Shown here: piece after piece, positions 62,115 to 64,000 of the stretch
Layout of the letters: every line of letters starts with the position of its first letter
Position numbering within the stretch: position 1 is the stretch's first letter
Source of the DNA: Beroe ovata
Taxonomy: Eukaryota > Ctenophora > Nuda > Beroida > Beroidae
Reading direction: 5' to 3'
Length of the DNA: 64,000 nucleotides
NCBI GenBank assembly: GCA_946803715.1
Contig: CAMPET010000025.1
Coordinates: 227,246-291,245 of the forward strand
Made by a program: the position numbers and the translations under genes
The notes under the pieces: model-generated
What the model saw: the letters and a program-made list of their open reading frames with translations, nothing else
Databases searched by the model: none
Told to the model about the DNA's origin: nothing

Positions 62115-63169
62115 TCAATCCATGGCCTTCTCAACTTTGCTGAGTCTATTGATGAGTTGTTTCTCTTTCTCCTCACACTTACTCTGCATGTCCTTCGACA
62201 GTTTGTCCATCATCTCCACGCCCACCGTATCGAGTACAGTTTGGACATTTGCCAGGGATATGAGAGATTCTCCCACTTCCTTCTCCCCATCTCCCTTCTC
62301 TCCCTCCCCCTCCATCTCCTCTCCCACCTCCTCGACCTCTGGTTCCGGGGGCGGGGCGTTCAGGTACACCTCGATATCGTGGTCCGATATGGCCTCCACC
62401 AGGGGAGGGGGGTCGAATGATCCCAGAGCAGGAAGTGTGTTCACGATCTTGTCTAGACTGATGATTGTCCCCTCCTGTTCTTGTTTCAGACAGAACTTGT
62501 ATAGTTTGAGATGTTGGAATATTGTGTTCGTCAGATAGTCTGATATTGCTATCACGTGATCTGGTTCGTAAAAATCAAACTTCATCCCCGGGTGAAAGTC
62601 CTTCTGGCAAGCCAGTAATTGGGATGATTCGATAACGATGTCTGACAACGCTTTATCCTCCATGACCATGTTTATGAGGTGCTGGAATAGAGTCACCAGC
62701 CCACCAGTTTGTACATCGGTTAGCTGGTGTTGTTGCGCAAAGTGAATTACAAGGAGGTACAGATCCGCTCTAATACTGTTTTTCAGATTGATGTGCGTGT
62801 TTTCGGCAGGAAGTATCGAGCAGAACTTTTCCAAAATTTTGGGTGGGGTGAGAGACAGCAGATCCCTAGAGTGAACAGTGTGAACGTTATGGATCACACT
62901 GAGATTAAATTTCCCTTCACTCCGAAAGTAGACCCATACACACTTGACTTCATATCACAGTCACAAATCAACAATCATTTCCACACACATACAGGTAAAA
63001 CTCACGTGATCTTGGCTTGGTCGAACACATCCCAAGAGAGAGTATTCTCGACTGGTTCAGCTGCAGGGGGAACCTCGGGTTCTGACTCCAACTTGCTGGA
63101 ACTTCGGTCCCGACCCTTGTTCGCGCTGGGACTCCGGGTTTTGGACCGGGGCCTGTTCCTGTCTGCCAT
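62115..63169 (-). CDS. CFAP119: CFAP119 (CCDC189)
   Basis: Cilia- and flagella-associated protein needed for normal sperm flagella in mammals. Two exons: 63169 to about 63015 (MADRNRPRSKTRSPS, basic and Ser/Arg-rich, ending WDVFDQAKIT) and about 62868-62115, joined in phase 2 to read AKITDLLSLTPPKILEKF. The body has the helical domain I know from CCDC189: IRADLYLLVIHFAQQHQLTDVQT, then FYEPDHVIAISDYLTNTIFQ (human FSPDQVLAVTDYVLNTYF) and HLKLYKFCLKQ. A Glu/Pro-rich linker and a C-terminal coiled coil (CEEKEKQLINRLSKVEKAMD) end it. About 305 residues, full length. A TAG sits one base before the ATG. It lies between two other cilium genes on the same strand. Confidence 0.88.
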
Positions 63170-63538
63170 GCTACATGATGGGATTGGAGGTTCAATTCTA
63201 CAATTATCTAGATACCACTGACTATGAACTGTGATGTGTGTATGACGTGTCCTCTAAAAATTCATCTGAATTGAATCTCAATGAGATAGATTCAGCGAAA
63301 CATTAATTTGGATAAAACTAACTTCCACAATTAACATCAAAATTGAATTCCAAAACACCTGAGGTCTAATTACGATGTTCTCAAAGTACGTCTGTAATCA
63401 ATCCACGATGCTGTCTGATTGACCATCCAGTATTAAATTATATGTTTTGATTTTTCAAATCCTGTTTAAAGGAAAGAGTAAAACATAAAGTCGCCGGGGA
63501 TTGGCTCACATCAGTAGTAGTCACGAGTTCTAACCTCG

Positions 63539-64000
63539 TCACGTCTTCCTGCGAGTGATATGATCGTAGATCACTACCTGAATATACTGCTCCTCGCTGT
63601 CTATCGGCACTCGCGTCGAGTTATCTCCTGGCCTCGCTGCTTTAGGGTCTACGTTCACAATCTTCCTGTCACGTTTGTTCTTGAAGAGCAAACCACTGGC
63701 ATTGTCCGCTATCACTTGGTAGTTTGGTGTCGCGTTGGATGTACTTTTTTGCGTCTCCCAGTTGTAAAAACTCAGATCGGAGAGCTTGGGGAGGAGACGC
63801 TTCTTACCCGTGAAGTACGGCTCGAAGTCCTCTGTTTTTAGGCGGTGAGCAAAGTCGATGTATCCAGATATCTCCTGACCCTTAGCGTTCTTGTCCCTGA
63901 TAAAAATGATGGATGTCATCTTCCCAGTCTTGTTTGCTTCCTCTCGCTGAGCTAAAGCCTGGAGGAAAGGATATCCACTCAGTTCTTTTCCTGCACTGGC
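63539..64000 (-). CDS. CFAP299: CFAP299 (C4orf22 homologue), 3' part
   Basis: Conserved protein of ciliated organisms, associated with spermatogenesis in mammals. The window holds the last exon(s), open to its right edge, so the 5' end is missing. The reading opens with [20 protein letters not shown], then [27 protein letters not shown] (with a Thr-Gly-Lys before it), [59 protein letters not shown] and ends [15 protein letters not shown]. This matches the strongly conserved C-terminal half of human CFAP299 nearly block for block (human ends VVIFDHISRRKT). Stop at 63539, 369 bp upstream of the CFAP119 start. Confidence 0.93.
   Translation of the reverse strand, partial: ASAGKELSGYPFLQALAQREEANKTGKMTSIIFIRDKNAKGQEISGYIDFAHRLKTEDFEPYFTGKKRLLPKLSDLSFYNWETQKSTSNATPNYQVIADNASGLLFKNKRDRKIVNVDPKAARPGDNSTRVPIDSEEQYIQVVIYDHITRRKT

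Overview
This is animal nuclear DNA. The genes are spliced eukaryotic genes (STK16, ARMC8, PSMC1, MTMR6/7/8, NPRL2, EFCAB6, CCDC180, CFAP119, CFAP299) mixed with intronless GPCRs, short introns and many small repeats. Intronless rhodopsin-like receptors and a peptide precursor with acidic residues before each Q suggest an early-branching, cnidarian-like metazoan. That placement is inference; no species can be named from sequence alone.

Layout. 1-5.7 kb has no firm gene (one weak three-exon candidate near 3.2-3.9 kb) and carries dispersed-repeat fragments. 5.7-8.1 kb holds a tandem pair of intronless TMEM151-like membrane proteins. 9.4-13.5 kb is the kinase gene STK16. One of its introns contains an intronless UBC9-like gene whose catalytic Cys is Ala, and its second exon is duplicated around an assembly gap. 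15.8-25.3 kb is ARMC8 (CTLH ubiquitin-ligase subunit). Its 5.1-kb intron holds a GPCR, a secreted inactive papain-lectin-sushi protein and a probable new neuropeptide precursor; its first intron holds a second, related GPCR. 25.7-32.1 kb is a tight same-strand row: PSMC1, a one-exon myotubularin and NPRL2.

32.4-47.0 kb is the repeat-rich part. Two diverged copies of a ~2-kb segment, each including the end of the EFCAB6 last exon, flank 10.7 kb of unique sequence. Single Ns sit exactly at the inner edges of both copies, so this arrangement may be an assembly or haplotype product. The middle 10.7 kb carries the most unusual gene of the window: phase-consistent exons reading SGNH/GDSL hydrolase, KH domain, eight 17-residue basic repeats and a DUF6570-like region, followed in the same frame by a Ulp1/SENP-type protease. 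It looks like an undescribed mobile-element or domesticated polyprotein gene.

47-64 kb is a row of four cilium/flagellum genes on one strand (EFCAB6, CCDC180, CFAP119, partial CFAP299). Every gene in the window is on the minus strand except the two nested GPCRs. Neighbours are often only 230-550 bp apart, and a splice-acceptor-like AG usually lies just upstream of the ATG, which raises the possibility of spliced-leader or operon-like expression.
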